Shown: piece by piece, positions 48,197 through 58,262 of the stretch
Position numbering within the stretch: the stretch's first letter is position 1
How the letters are laid out: each line of letters begins with the position of its first letter
From: Opitutaceae bacterium
GTDB taxonomy: Bacteria > Verrucomicrobiota > Verrucomicrobiia > Opitutales > Opitutaceae
Reading direction: 5' to 3'
DNA length: 64,000 nucleotides
Assembly (NCBI GenBank): GCA_027482185.1
Contig: JAIXWF010000016.1
Coordinates: forward strand, 62,001 to 126,000
Made by a program: the position numbers and the translations under genes
The notes under the pieces: generated by a model
What the model saw: the letters and a program-made list of their open reading frames with translations, nothing else
What the model was told of the DNA's origin: nothing
Databases searched by the model: none

Positions 48197-49468
48197 ATGA
48201 ACCGGCGCCGTTTCATTCTCCAATCGCTCGGGGCCACGCTGGCCCTGCCGTCGCTCCCTTCGTTGCTGGCCGGCGCGGTCGGCGGCACCTCGCCGATCCA
48301 GACCGCCAAGGGCGCGGGCGCCGGCGCGCGGCGCTTCGTCGCGATCGGCAATCTGCTCGGCTACCAGACCAAACACTTCTTCCCGGAGACCGCCGGCAAC
48401 GCGTACGAGCCGACCACGTTGCTCAAACCGCTCTGGGACAACCGCGGGCAAATGACCGTCTTCCGCGGCCTCGACCACGGCATCAAGGGCGGGCACTTCG
48501 CGGTGCATTCGTTTCTCTCGGGCGTGCTCAACTCCGAGGCGCAGCACCGCCCCCACGGCAACGTCACGATCGACCAGTACATCGCCGACGAAATCGGTTT
48601 CCAAACGCGTTTCCCGTCGCTGACGGTCGGCTCCGAGGGCGGCATCCACGGCGGGTGCCAGATCGCCTGGACGAAATCCGGCGTGCGCGTGCCGCCGATC
48701 TCGGGCCCGGCGGAATTGTTCGACCGGCTCTTCGTCGACGACAACGCGGAGCGCCGCCAGCGCCGCCGCCAGGAAAACGGCCTGCAGGCCTCCATCCTCG
48801 ATCTCACGCTCGGCGAAGCGAACCGCCTTTCCCGCCTCGTGAACCGCGAGGACAAAGCGAAACTCGACGAGTACTTCACCTCGATCCGCGACGTCGAGAA
48901 ACGCCTCGAGCTCCGCCGCCACTGGGCCGACCAGCCGAAGCCCGCCGCGCCCTTTGCCCGGCCGACGAACCGCAACAAGGTCCAGGATCTGCCGATGCTC
49001 TACGAGCTGATAGCGCTCGCGCTGCAGACCGATTCGACCCGCGTGGCCACGCTCGAGATCGGCGGCGACTTCCTGCCGCAGGACCTCGGCATCGACAAAT
49101 CGTACCACGGTCTCTCCCACCACGGGAACGACGAGGCCGCGATCAAGCACCTGATCACCCTCGAGACCTACCAGATCGAGCAGTTCGGCAAGTTCCTCAC
49201 CCGGATGTCGAAACTGGCCGACGGCGACCGCACGCTCCTCGACTCGACCGCCGTCCTCTTCGGCAGCGGTATCGGCGACGCCAACACGCACAAGAATTCC
49301 GATCTGCCCATCGTCCTCGCCGGCGGCGGCTACAAGCACGGCCAATTCCGCAAGCTCCCCGCGTCCGGCGCGAACAAGGTCCCGCTCTGCAATCTGTTCG
49401 TCGACCTCGCGCAGCGCATGGGCGTCGAAGTGGACGCCTTCGGCAACAGCACGGGGCGTTCGGTCTGA
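48197..49468 (+). CDS. DUF1552 domain protein, Tat-exported
   Basis: A 423-residue protein with a twin-arginine signal (MNRRRFILQSLGATLALP). The family pattern includes RFVAIGNLLGYQTKHFFPE, FRGLDHGIKGGHFAVHSFLSG-type segments, and FGSGIGDANTHKNSDLPIVL near the end. DUF1552 proteins are characteristic of Planctomycetota and Verrucomicrobiota, share a distant alkaline-phosphatase/sulfatase-like fold with DUF1501 proteins, and nearly always sit beside a DUF1592-type c-heme gene. Here that partner starts 25 bp downstream. The function of the pair is unknown. Confidence 0.9.
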   Translation: MNRRRFILQSLGATLALPSLPSLLAGAVGGTSPIQTAKGAGAGARRFVAIGNLLGYQTKHFFPETAGNAYEPTTLLKPLWDNRGQMTVFRGLDHGIKGGHFAVHSFLSGVLNSEAQHRPHGNVTIDQYIADEIGFQTRFPSLTVGSEGGIHGGCQIAWTKSGVRVPPISGPAELFDRLFVDDNAERRQRRRQENGLQASILDLTLGEANRLSRLVNREDKAKLDEYFTSIRDVEKRLELRRHWADQPKPAAPFARPTNRNKVQDLPMLYELIALALQTDSTRVATLEIGGDFLPQDLGIDKSYHGLSHHGNDEAAIKHLITLETYQIEQFGKFLTRMSKLADGDRTLLDSTAVLFGSGIGDANTHKNSDLPIVLAGGGYKHGQFRKLPASGANKVPLCNLFVDLAQRMGVEVDAFGNSTGRSV

Positions 49469-49493
49469 GGTCCGCGCCGCGCCGCCGTCCCCC

Positions 49494-51983
49494 ATGCGTG
49501 TCCGCTGTCTGCGCCCGGCTTGGCTCGGGCTCGCGTTCTTCGTCGCGGCCGCCCGGGCCGCCGATGTGCCCGGCGCGGCCGCGCTGTCGGTGTTTCTCGA
49601 CCAGTACTGCCTCAAGTGCCACGACGCCGCGACCGAGAAGGGCGACCGCGAGTTCGAGACCTTCAGATTGCCGTTGGCCAAGGAGGCCGACCTCATCGCG
49701 GCCAAGGACATCGTCGACCAATTGACGCTGCGGGAAATGCCGCCGCGCAAATCCGAACAGCCCGGCGACGACGAGCGCCTCGCGATGATCCGGCTTCTGC
49801 GCGAAAACATCGCCGCCGCCCGCGGCCGCATCGCCGGCACCGCCGACCGCACCGTCATGCGCCGGCTCTCGAACCGCGAATACGAGCATACGCTCGCGGC
49901 GCTCTTCGGCCGCCGCGTCGATACCTTGGGACTCACCGCCGATTTCCCGAAAGAAAAAGCCAGCGAGCACATCGACACCATCGGCCAGTCGCTCGTCACC
50001 TCGGGTTTCCTGCTGGACCAATATTTCTCGGCCGCCAACCGCCTCGTCGAAACCCGCCTCGGCCACCCCGCCCTCCCGCCGCAGACCTGGCACTTCACGG
50101 GCAATTTCGTGCAGTACGAGGAACTGCAGGGCCCGCACAAGGCGGCGTTCAATTTCCGCTACCTCTGCCTCTACGAGCAGCCCAACACCGACACGCGCCA
50201 GGGCGGCTACGGCCACATCGAGGATTTCCTCAAGGGCGTGCCCGTCTCCGGGCTCTACGACATCGAGGTCCTCGCGCAGGCGATGCACCGCGACACGCAC
50301 TACGACCCGGCCATCTTCGGCATCGATTTTTCGGAGCCGTTCTTGCTCGGCATCGTCCCGGGCGACGCTTCGAAAAACCACATCCATTACCCGCAAGCCA
50401 TCGAGCCGCTGCTCGCGCAAGCCGTCGTGCCCGACGCCCAACCCGAATGGCTCCGCTTCCGCGTCTGGCTCGAGGCCGGGCAGACGCCCCGTTTCATTTT
50501 CCCCAACGGTCCCTACGAATCGCGCGCCTCCGTCCTTCAAATCAACCGGCGCTACAAGGACGAGTTCGACGGCAAGTATGCCAACGCCGGCGTCAGCCGC
50601 ACGCACCTGCTGAAGGACGGCAAACTCCCGCACATCCGCATCGGCGAAATCAAGATCGCCGGCCCCGTCGCCGAGCCCGGCGGCAGCGCGGAGGAAGTCG
50701 CCGTCTTCGGCCCCGGCGGCTTCAAGGAAAAGCAGGCGCTGGATCAATTGAACGCCTTCGCCGCCCGGGCCTTCCGGCGCCCGCTGACACGCGACGACCG
50801 CGCCGGCATCCGCAAGACCTACGAACTCCGGCTGAAGGAGAAATTTCCGCCGCGGCAAGCCGCGCTCGACACGCTCAAGATGATCCTCTGCTCGCCGTCG
50901 TTTCTCTACTTCAGCGAGATCACCCCCGAAAAGGAAACGCGGCTCGGCCCGTACGATCTGGCCAACCGCCTTTCCTACGCGCTCTGGAGCGAGCCGCCCG
51001 ACCGCGAACTCACCGCCGCCGCCGCGGCCGGCAAACTCAAGGCGCCCGACGAACTTCGCCGCCAAGCCAATCGCCTGCTGACCGACGACCGCGTCGCCGC
51101 CTTCGTCAACGCCTTCGTCGACAGCTGGCTCAGCCTCCGCGATCTCGGCGGCATGCCGCCGCCGCGCGAAACGACGCGCGTGTACTACGCCGAGAATCTG
51201 CCCGAGGCGATGAAGACGGAGGTGCGGCTTTTCTTCCGCGATTTGCTCGCGCGCAACGGCTCGCTCCACCGTTTCCTCGACGCCGACTACACCTTCGCCG
51301 ACAAGCGCCTCGCCCGGCTCTACAATTTGCCGGAACAGAAAACGCTCCGGCTCGCGGACGGATTCCAACGCGTGAACCTCGCCGGCAACCGCGAGCGCGG
51401 CGGTCTGCTCGGCATGGCCGGTGTGCTCACCGTCAGCGCCAACGGCGTCGAAACTTCGCCCGTCACCCGCGGCGTCTGGGTCATGGAGAACGTGCTCGGG
51501 ATCAAGCCGCCGCCCCCGCCCGACGTCGTCCCCGCGATCGAAGCCGACGTAAAAGGCGCCACGACCATCCGTGAGCGGCTCGCGAAGCACCGCGCCGATC
51601 CCGTCTGCGCGGAATGCCACCGCAAAATCGATCCGCTCGGCTTCAGTCTGGAGAACTTCGACCCGATCGGCCGCTGGCGCGCAACCTACCCGAAGCCGAA
51701 GGGCAACGCCCCGGGACTGCCGATCGACGCGAGCGGCGAGTTCGGTTCCGGCGAAACCTACGCCGGCTTCTCCGATTTCAAACGCCTCCTCCTGGCCGGC
51801 CGCACCGAGCCGTTTACCCGCCACCTCATCCGGCAATTCCTCAGCTACGCCGCCGGCCGCCACCTGCAGCCGATCGACGAGTTCGTCGTCGAGGATATCT
51901 ACCAGGCCGTCGCCAAAGACGGCTTCGGCCTGCGCACGCTGGTCGTCGAATCGCTCGCGAGCGACATCGTCCGCTCCCGCTGA
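49494..51983 (+). CDS. Planctomycete-type c-heme protein with DUF1587/DUF1595/DUF1592/DUF1588/DUF1585 domains
   Basis: An 829-residue exported protein. After a short signal peptide (AWLGLAFFVAAARAAD) comes a heme-binding site C-L-K-C-H at residues 39-43. The domains then follow in order: DUF1587 (MRRLSNREYEHTLAALFG), DUF1595 (LNAFAARAFRRPLTRDDRAG), DUF1592 (ANRLSYALWSEPPDRELTAA), DUF1588 with a second C-A-E-C-H site (DPVCAECHRKIDPLGFSLEN), and DUF1585 at the end (LVVESLASDIVRS). This is the standard partner of DUF1552. It may carry electrons in degradation of complex organic matter, but this is not established. A palindromic repeat starts at its stop codon. Confidence 0.92.
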   Translation: MRVRCLRPAWLGLAFFVAAARAADVPGAAALSVFLDQYCLKCHDAATEKGDREFETFRLPLAKEADLIAAKDIVDQLTLREMPPRKSEQPGDDERLAMIRLLRENIAAARGRIAGTADRTVMRRLSNREYEHTLAALFGRRVDTLGLTADFPKEKASEHIDTIGQSLVTSGFLLDQYFSAANRLVETRLGHPALPPQTWHFTGNFVQYEELQGPHKAAFNFRYLCLYEQPNTDTRQGGYGHIEDFLKGVPVSGLYDIEVLAQAMHRDTHYDPAIFGIDFSEPFLLGIVPGDASKNHIHYPQAIEPLLAQAVVPDAQPEWLRFRVWLEAGQTPRFIFPNGPYESRASVLQINRRYKDEFDGKYANAGVSRTHLLKDGKLPHIRIGEIKIAGPVAEPGGSAEEVAVFGPGGFKEKQALDQLNAFAARAFRRPLTRDDRAGIRKTYELRLKEKFPPRQAALDTLKMILCSPSFLYFSEITPEKETRLGPYDLANRLSYALWSEPPDRELTAAAAAGKLKAPDELRRQANRLLTDDRVAAFVNAFVDSWLSLRDLGGMPPPRETTRVYYAENLPEAMKTEVRLFFRDLLARNGSLHRFLDADYTFADKRLARLYNLPEQKTLRLADGFQRVNLAGNRERGGLLGMAGVLTVSANGVETSPVTRGVWVMENVLGIKPPPPPDVVPAIEADVKGATTIRERLAKHRADPVCAECHRKIDPLGFSLENFDPIGRWRATYPKPKGNAPGLPIDASGEFGSGETYAGFSDFKRLLLAGRTEPFTRHLIRQFLSYAAGRHLQPIDEFVVEDIYQAVAKDGFGLRTLVVESLASDIVRSR

Positions 51984-52142
51984 GCCGGATTCCTGCAAGC
52001 GAGATTCGAAGTTTGAGTTGGAGATCGGGTCGATCCTTCGAGGTACGGAAAACGCCATCGCCGCGCGGCCCGCGCGAATCCGTCCGGTCCTCTTCCCAAG
52101 GTCCAACCCGGCTCGCTCAACCGCCTGAGTCCCGCTCGGCTC
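51981..52142. repeat. Palindromic intergenic repeat, copy B (about 162 bp)
   Basis: The second copy of the element at 39387-39543. It too begins at a TGAGCCGGA that includes the stop codon of a + strand gene and lies before the stop of a - strand gene. It shares GGTCGATCC, CGAG, CGGAAAA, CATCGCC and the CTCGCTCAACCGCCTGAGT end with copy A, but has diverged in the inverted ends. Confidence 0.72.
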
Positions 52143-52158
52143 TTCGTTCCATGTTCCG

Positions 52159-55125
52159 CTACGGTTGGTCCTTGCCGACGAGCGGTTGGTTGAGCCGGAG
52201 GTAGGCGTAGAAATCGCGGAGTTCGGCGTCGCTCAGGCCGCCGAGCAGGCCCGCGGGCATCAGCGAAGTACCGAGGCCCTTGAGCGAGGCCAAGTCCGCG
52301 CGCTCCACACTGACCGTGAGCCCGGCCATGTCGCGGAGCACCACGCGGCGGTCGTCTCGCGCCGCCACAAATCCCGTGTGCACGGAGCCGTCGCGCTTGG
52401 TCAGCACGAACGGTTCGTAGCCCTCCCGGATCTCCGCGGCCGGGCTGACAATCGCGAGCGTGAGGCTCGCGACATCGGCGCGGTTGAAGGCCGTCAGCTC
52501 GGGTCCGATTTCGCCGCCGGTGCGGAACAGCCGGTGGCACGCGGCGCAGCGCTGCTCGTAGATCGCGCGGCCCTTGTAAACGTTGCCCGTCCCGGTGCGG
52601 ATCGCCGCCAGCACGCGGGCGATCTCGGCCTCGGCTTCCGCCGGCACGACCGCGCGCGGCCGGCCGAAGAGTTTCTCCACGCGCGCACCGAGCGCGGCCC
52701 CGGCCACCAGACGAAGTTTGTCCTGCGCCTCGATCGGCACGGCCGCCGGGACCAGCCGCCCCGCTTCCAACGCCGCCACCAGGGCCTCGGCCCCGGCGGC
52801 CCGGCTCGCGAGCACGGCGAGGGCGATTCCCCGCTCCTCCGTGCCCCACCCCGGCAAGCCGGCAACCAAAGCCGCCGTCAGGGCCGGCTCGTCGTACGCC
52901 GCCGCCGCCCGGAGCGCCGCCCGCACCACCTCCGGCTGTTTGTCCCGCAGCAAATTCACCAGCGCCGCGGCGGCCGCCGGCTGCGGCACTTCGCCGAAGG
53001 TCGCGATCAGGCGCACGCGCTCCGCCGCCGGCGCCGCCGGGTCCGCGAGCAACGCAAGACCGGCCGTCACGGCGGCGGGATCGCGTTGCCGCAGGCGCAA
53101 CGCGAGCGAGGCATGGCCGCTGCGGACCAACGCCGCCACCAGCGGTTCGGGCAACACCGGCAACGCGCGCCCTTCGAACGCCTGCTCGAAACCGCGGACC
53201 AACTCGGCTTGGACGGCATCGTCGGCCGTTGCCTCCAGCAAACGCAGGCAGGCCGCGAAATCGGCCGGCGTTCCCGCCGCGGCGAAGCGGCGCATCAGCC
53301 GCGCCGTCACGTGCCGCAGCGGCAACGGCTGCCGCCAGGCGGGAGCGGCGAACGCCGCCAGCACGGCGTCGCGGGCATCGGTGCAGGCCCGTTCCACCGC
53401 CCACCACAATTGGAGCGGAATGTACGGATCGTCGGCGTCGGCGGCGCGCGCGAACATCGCCGCGACCAGCGGCAACGCCGCGGCGGCCGACAGGCGCTTC
53501 GCGGTCGCGGCCAGTTGGCTGCGCACCTCGGGATCGGTCTCCGCCGCCGCCAGTGCGGCCATGGCAGCGGCCGTGGCCGGCTCGGCCGTGCGCTCATCGC
53601 CGACCAGCCGCACGGCCCAGAGCCGCACGTAGGGATCGGGGTGGCGGAAAAGTTCACGGGCCGCCGCCTCGTCGAAACCGCCGCTGAGGTGCAGGGCCCA
53701 CAGGCACTCCAGCGCGAATTGCCCCGGGGTGCGGCGCGCGAGTTCCGCGCGCAGCGGCGCGATCAGCGCAACGTCGCGGCGGGCTCCGATGAGCCGCAGC
53801 GCCGTCTCGCGCCACCACCGGTTCTCATGCCGGAGCAAGTCGACCAATTGCGCGGAGGACTGCCGGCGGAGATCGAATGCCGGGAAAGCCGGCGCGGCCG
53901 TCTGGGCCCGGATGCGGTAGATGCGGCCGTCGTCGCGCGTGATCTGGCCCTCGTGATTGCGGTAGTGGTTGATCTGGAAATCGCGCCAGTCGGCCACGTA
54001 CAGGGCGCCGTCCGGTCCGTGCTTGATATCGACGGGACGGAAGTTCCGATCCTCGGTGCGGAGCACGGCGCCGATGTCCTTCGTCGCGAAGGTCGCGCCG
54101 CGGGGCGCGATCTCGGCGAGCGGCAGCCAGTTGCTCATCGGGTCGATCGCGATCAAGCGGCCGCGGTACGCCGGCGGCAGCGCGGCCCCCTCGTAGATCA
54201 GGAAATTGTGCGAGTAGCGCTGCACCTTGCCGTGGACCATCGCGGGAAAGAACCCAAACGCGTACGGGTTCGAGAGTTCGCCGTGTTTGTCGAAGCCCTT
54301 CCGCAGGTACGCGCCCTGCGCGTAGTGGAAACCGCGCGTGTCGCCGCCGTTGTGCCCGGAGAAAACGCGGCCCTTGGCGTCGATCTCGCAGCCGAACGCG
54401 TTGCCGCCGCCTTCCGCGAAAACCTCGAATCGCCGCAGCCGCGGCTCGTACCGCCAGATCGCCTGGCCGACGATCCGCGCGACCGGGGCCGTGTCCAGGC
54501 CGGGACGGACGATGTCGCAGGTCACGGTCGAGCCCACGGCGCCGTAGAGCCAGCCGTCGGGCCCGTAGCGCAGGGAGTTCGCGACCGAGTGCGTGTCCTC
54601 GATGCCGAAGCCGGCGAGCGCCACGACCGGCGGGCCGTCGGGGACATCGTCGTCGTCGGCATCCGGATACCACAGCAGGTGCGGCGGCGAGAGCACCCAG
54701 ACGCCGCCGGGGCCGCGGCAGACCGCGGTGGTGATGTTGAGTCCGTCGGCGAAGGTCGTGAGCTTGGCGAACGAGCCGTCGCGGCGCTCGTCCTCGAGGA
54801 TCACGATGCGGTCGCGGCCGCGGAAGGCCGCGGTCTCCGGCGTGTCGTAGGGCGGCGGCGGCTTGGGCCGGTCGTAATTCACGCGCCACACGCTGTCGCG
54901 CGAGGTCAGCTTCAGCCCCGCGGGCTCCGGGTATTGGCGGTACAGCACCACCCACATGCGGCCGCGTTCGTCGAAGTTGAGGAACACGGGTTGCACGATG
55001 TCCGGTTCCCGCGCGACGAGGTCGACCGCGAGATCGGGCGGCGCGACCAACGCCGGCTCGGCGGCGACGGCGGCCGCGGCGGCGGCCAAGGAGAACGCGA
55101 ACAGCAGGCGGACACGGCGGATCAT
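52159..55125 (-). CDS. PVC-type membrane-bound dehydrogenase with c-heme domain
   Basis: A 988-residue secreted protein with a signal peptide ([18 protein letters not shown]). The N-terminal half is a six-bladed-propeller dehydrogenase-like domain of the putative membrane-bound dehydrogenase family (FLNFDERGRMWVVLYRQYPEP, LRYGPDGWLYGAVGSTV, HNGGDTRGFHYAQGAYLRKG, DIKHGPDGALYVADWRDFQI). The middle (about 430-830) is an alpha-helical HEAT-like repeat region. The C-terminus carries a cytochrome c site C-A-A-C-H near residue 860 (RCAACHRLFRTGGEIGPELT). These proteins are typical of Planctomycetota and Verrucomicrobiota and may oxidise a sugar or alcohol. It follows a TonB receptor gene by 21 bp. 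Confidence 0.9.
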   Translation of the reverse strand: MIRRVRLLFAFSLAAAAAAVAAEPALVAPPDLAVDLVAREPDIVQPVFLNFDERGRMWVVLYRQYPEPAGLKLTSRDSVWRVNYDRPKPPPPYDTPETAAFRGRDRIVILEDERRDGSFAKLTTFADGLNITTAVCRGPGGVWVLSPPHLLWYPDADDDDVPDGPPVVALAGFGIEDTHSVANSLRYGPDGWLYGAVGSTVTCDIVRPGLDTAPVARIVGQAIWRYEPRLRRFEVFAEGGGNAFGCEIDAKGRVFSGHNGGDTRGFHYAQGAYLRKGFDKHGELSNPYAFGFFPAMVHGKVQRYSHNFLIYEGAALPPAYRGRLIAIDPMSNWLPLAEIAPRGATFATKDIGAVLRTEDRNFRPVDIKHGPDGALYVADWRDFQINHYRNHEGQITRDDGRIYRIRAQTAAPAFPAFDLRRQSSAQLVDLLRHENRWWRETALRLIGARRDVALIAPLRAELARRTPGQFALECLWALHLSGGFDEAAARELFRHPDPYVRLWAVRLVGDERTAEPATAAAMAALAAAETDPEVRSQLAATAKRLSAAAALPLVAAMFARAADADDPYIPLQLWWAVERACTDARDAVLAAFAAPAWRQPLPLRHVTARLMRRFAAAGTPADFAACLRLLEATADDAVQAELVRGFEQAFEGRALPVLPEPLVAALVRSGHASLALRLRQRDPAAVTAGLALLADPAAPAAERVRLIATFGEVPQPAAAAALVNLLRDKQPEVVRAALRAAAAYDEPALTAALVAGLPGWGTEERGIALAVLASRAAGAEALVAALEAGRLVPAAVPIEAQDKLRLVAGAALGARVEKLFGRPRAVVPAEAEAEIARVLAAIRTGTGNVYKGRAIYEQRCAACHRLFRTGGEIGPELTAFNRADVASLTLAIVSPAAEIREGYEPFVLTKRDGSVHTGFVAARDDRRVVLRDMAGLTVSVERADLASLKGLGTSLMPAGLLGGLSDAELRDFYAYLRLNQPLVGKDQP

Positions 55126-55146
55126 GGCGGCGACGGAAAGGACGGA

Positions 55147-58137
55147 CTACAGGCGGGTGTTGATCCCGAAGGAAAGAAGCGGGGACATGCGCTTGATCTG
55201 GCGCGGGCGGCCCCCGCCGAACTCGGACGCGGTGTCGGGCTCGTTGAAGATATTGGCGACGTCGAGGTACACGTCGGCGCGCCGCGAGAGGTTGAACCGC
55301 GTGCGCAGGTCGACCGTGCGGCGGGCGCGGTTGTACTGGAGGCGGGAATCGTTGGCATTGTAGGCGCGGAGGTAGTGGCCGGTGTAGTTGTACTGGAGCC
55401 GCACGGTCACGCCGCCGCGGATGTAGGAAAACCCGGCGTTGGCGACGAAGGGATTGAATCCCGGGACCTCCTTGGTGGAAGTCAGCACGCCGCCGCTCGA
55501 GTACTGCCCGCTCGTCTGCATGCGCGTATAGGTGGCGTGCGCGCCGAGGCCCGACCACCGGCCGGGCAGAAACGCGAACTGCTGGTTGTAGCTCAGTTCG
55601 ATGCCCTTCACCTTCGCCGTGCCGCCGTTGTAGCTCGTGATCAATTCATAGCCGGCGTAGTTGCCGCCGAAACCGTTGTCGGTGCCGCTGCCGACGGTCG
55701 CGCCGCCGGCGGTGTAAATGAAACGGCTGATCTCCTTGAGGAACACGCCGGCGGAGAACACGCCGGCGGGCTCGAAGTAGTACTCCGCGACGGCGTCGAA
55801 ATTGTCGGCGAGTTGCGGCAGCAGGCCCGGGTTCGTGGTCGTAATGTCGCGGTCGTTGTCGTCGACCGTGGTGCGCGGGACGAGTTCGCCGATGCCGGGC
55901 CGGCCGATGTTCTTGGAGTAGCTCAGACGGCCGACCAGATTGCGGGTCGGCGTGTACTTCAGATGCAGGCCGGGGAGCACATCGCGGTAGCTGCCGCGGC
56001 TGCGGGAGCGCCGGGAATACTCCTCGAGGGTGCGGCGACGCAGCTCGTCGTCGGTCACCGGCCCGACCCACGCGGCGCGGCGGGCGCGCTCCGCGGGCGT
56101 GATCGTCACGAGCACGCCCTCGCCTTCCGTTTCCGTTTTCTCGATGCGCACGCCGCCGAGCACGGAGAACTTCCCGAGCTGGACCTGGCCCATGAGGTAG
56201 CCCGCGCCGATGCTCTCCTCGAAATCCTGGTTGCCGTTCGCGCGCGTCGTGATGTTCGAGACGATGTCCTCGCGGAACAGCTGCGGCGAGGCCGCGAAGA
56301 TCTGGTCGATGCCCTGGCGGCCCTGGCCGGGGAACTGCGCGTAAGGCAGGTTCGGATACCGCTTCAGTCGCGTCGCCGGCAGCGGGAAGCCGCTCCCGAA
56401 CTGGGCCAGGTTGTCGTCGTTGCGGCCGGTGGCGGGGTTGACGCCCTGCACGCCGTCGGGTCCGACATAGCTCCCGCGCCACGAGGTGTTGCGCAGCATG
56501 CGCTCCTGTTCCCGGAAACGCAGGCCGGTCTTGACGAAGAACGGCATGGGCGCGGTGAAGCGCCGGGTGAGGTTGACGGCGCCGCCGCGGTAGCGGTCCT
56601 GGCCGTTGCGCTGGTTGTTGTTGTACACGTTGCCCGTGTAGCTCGCGAGCTGGGTGATATCCGGGCCGCCGGTCTGCACGAGGTACGGGAAGAACGGGTC
56701 GTCCGCCCGGTCGACGGTGAAGCCGATGCCGCGCGCCGTGTACGAGATCTCGCGTGTGCCGGGATAGTCGGTCTCGGAAAACGACTTGTAGACATCGTAG
56801 TCGAGGTCGACGGCGTCGTAGCGGTGCACGGCGCCGAGCTGGAGGTTGCTCGAGTCGTTCATCTTGTTGAGGTACTGCGGGCGCAGCGTGACGGTGCTCG
56901 CGGCGACGTCGCGCACGGCCGTGAAACGGTCCGTGTAGCCGGGCACGATGCCGCCGGTGCCGGTGAGGGCGCCGTTGGCCCCGACGGTCGCGACGGACTG
57001 GTTGGTGGCGAAGGTCGCGAGGTAGTCGGTCTTGTGCTCCGCCGAGGCGTTGAGCGCGCCGTTCAGGTAGATGCGCACGCGGTCGCTGAGCTTGTAGTCG
57101 AGGCGGAGGTTGAGGGCCCAGCGCGTGCGGGCGATGCGCGCGTCCTCGAAGCCGACGCTGTAGGTGTAGGCCGGGCCGGCGGTGCCGTTGGGCAATTGCT
57201 GGTGGGCGAGCGTCGACTGGTCGAGCAGCGAGACGAACGTGCGGTAACCCGCGTTGACCGCGACGCCGAAGCGCCCGCCGAAGACCTCGGAGTACGAGAG
57301 CGAATAGCTGCGCGGCTCGGGCAGGTCCTTTTCGCGCGGATCAAAGGGCCGCCAGATGGAGCCGATCGAGGCGCGGATGCGGCGCTCCGGCGAGCTGTCG
57401 AAGGCGCTCTTCGTCACGAGATTCACGGCCCCGCCGATGGAGTCGCCGTCCATGTCGGGCGTCGGCGACTTCACGACCTCCATGCGCTCGATGGCGTCGG
57501 CGTTGTTCTGCTCGAACTGGAACTCGCGCGTCGAGCCGGCGGAACCGGCGTCGGCGGCGCGGTTGCCGTTGATGGTGATCGAGCTGAGGTTCTGGCTCAT
57601 GCCGCGGATGCGCACGTAGCGGATGTCGCCGTCCACCGCCTCGCCCTCGACCCCGGGCAAACGCACGAGCAGATCGGCGGGATTGCCGGCGAGGTCGCCG
57701 AACGCGTCGGCCGACACGATGCTCTTCACCCCGGGGGACAGGCGCTGGAGCGTGACGGCCTGGGCGTTGCCCTCGCGTTCGCCGGCGACGACGAATTCGC
57801 CCAGCTTGTAGATCCCGGATGTGAGCCGGGCGTCCTGCCGCAGCGTGGCGCCGGCGGCGACGTTGAGCGGAAACTCGGCCGGATCGAGGCCCGTGTAGGA
57901 AACCGCGACGACGACCGGACCGGCGGGAATCGGCCCGAGGCGGTAGGCGCCGAGGCTGTCGGTCACGGTTTCGCGGTCGGTGCCGCGAAGCGCGACGCGG
58001 GCGCCTTCGAGGGTGCGGCCGGTGGCGGCGTTGGTGACGGTCCCGGTGATGACGGCGGAGTCGGCGGCGCGCAGCGCAAACGGCAGCGCGAGGGCTACGA
58101 GCAGGCAGCGGCAAACGGAGCGGAGATGGCAGGGCAT
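55147..58137 (-). CDS. TonB-dependent receptor with carboxypeptidase-like N-terminal domain
   Basis: A 996-residue outer-membrane transporter. A signal peptide (CLLVALALPFALRAADS) is followed by a carboxypeptidase-like domain (ITGTVTNAATGRTLEGARV), a plug (NPADLLVRLPGVEGEAVDGD, VRIRGMSQNLSSITING, MDGDSIGGAVNLVTKSAF) and a barrel ending LLSFGINTRL. It lacks an STN domain. It is 21 bp upstream of the dehydrogenase gene, so import of a substrate and its oxidation may be coupled. A hairpin and a 153-bp gap separate it from the lipoprotein gene upstream. Confidence 0.9.
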   Translation of the reverse strand: MPCHLRSVCRCLLVALALPFALRAADSAVITGTVTNAATGRTLEGARVALRGTDRETVTDSLGAYRLGPIPAGPVVVAVSYTGLDPAEFPLNVAAGATLRQDARLTSGIYKLGEFVVAGEREGNAQAVTLQRLSPGVKSIVSADAFGDLAGNPADLLVRLPGVEGEAVDGDIRYVRIRGMSQNLSSITINGNRAADAGSAGSTREFQFEQNNADAIERMEVVKSPTPDMDGDSIGGAVNLVTKSAFDSSPERRIRASIGSIWRPFDPREKDLPEPRSYSLSYSEVFGGRFGVAVNAGYRTFVSLLDQSTLAHQQLPNGTAGPAYTYSVGFEDARIARTRWALNLRLDYKLSDRVRIYLNGALNASAEHKTDYLATFATNQSVATVGANGALTGTGGIVPGYTDRFTAVRDVAASTVTLRPQYLNKMNDSSNLQLGAVHRYDAVDLDYDVYKSFSETDYPGTREISYTARGIGFTVDRADDPFFPYLVQTGGPDITQLASYTGNVYNNNQRNGQDRYRGGAVNLTRRFTAPMPFFVKTGLRFREQERMLRNTSWRGSYVGPDGVQGVNPATGRNDDNLAQFGSGFPLPATRLKRYPNLPYAQFPGQGRQGIDQIFAASPQLFREDIVSNITTRANGNQDFEESIGAGYLMGQVQLGKFSVLGGVRIEKTETEGEGVLVTITPAERARRAAWVGPVTDDELRRRTLEEYSRRSRSRGSYRDVLPGLHLKYTPTRNLVGRLSYSKNIGRPGIGELVPRTTVDDNDRDITTTNPGLLPQLADNFDAVAEYYFEPAGVFSAGVFLKEISRFIYTAGGATVGSGTDNGFGGNYAGYELITSYNGGTAKVKGIELSYNQQFAFLPGRWSGLGAHATYTRMQTSGQYSSGGVLTSTKEVPGFNPFVANAGFSYIRGGVTVRLQYNYTGHYLRAYNANDSRLQYNRARRTVDLRTRFNLSRRADVYLDVANIFNEPDTASEFGGGRPRQIKRMSPLLSFGINTRL

Positions 58138-58262
58138 GGGGTTGGGATCTGGGGTGCGAACGACGCGTCGGGCCAGGGTGCGGCCGCGACACGCAGGGGA
58201 AGCACCACCCTACCCGCTTGCCCGGGCCGACCGCTTGTCGTTTCGGGCGCTGCGGAGTGTGA

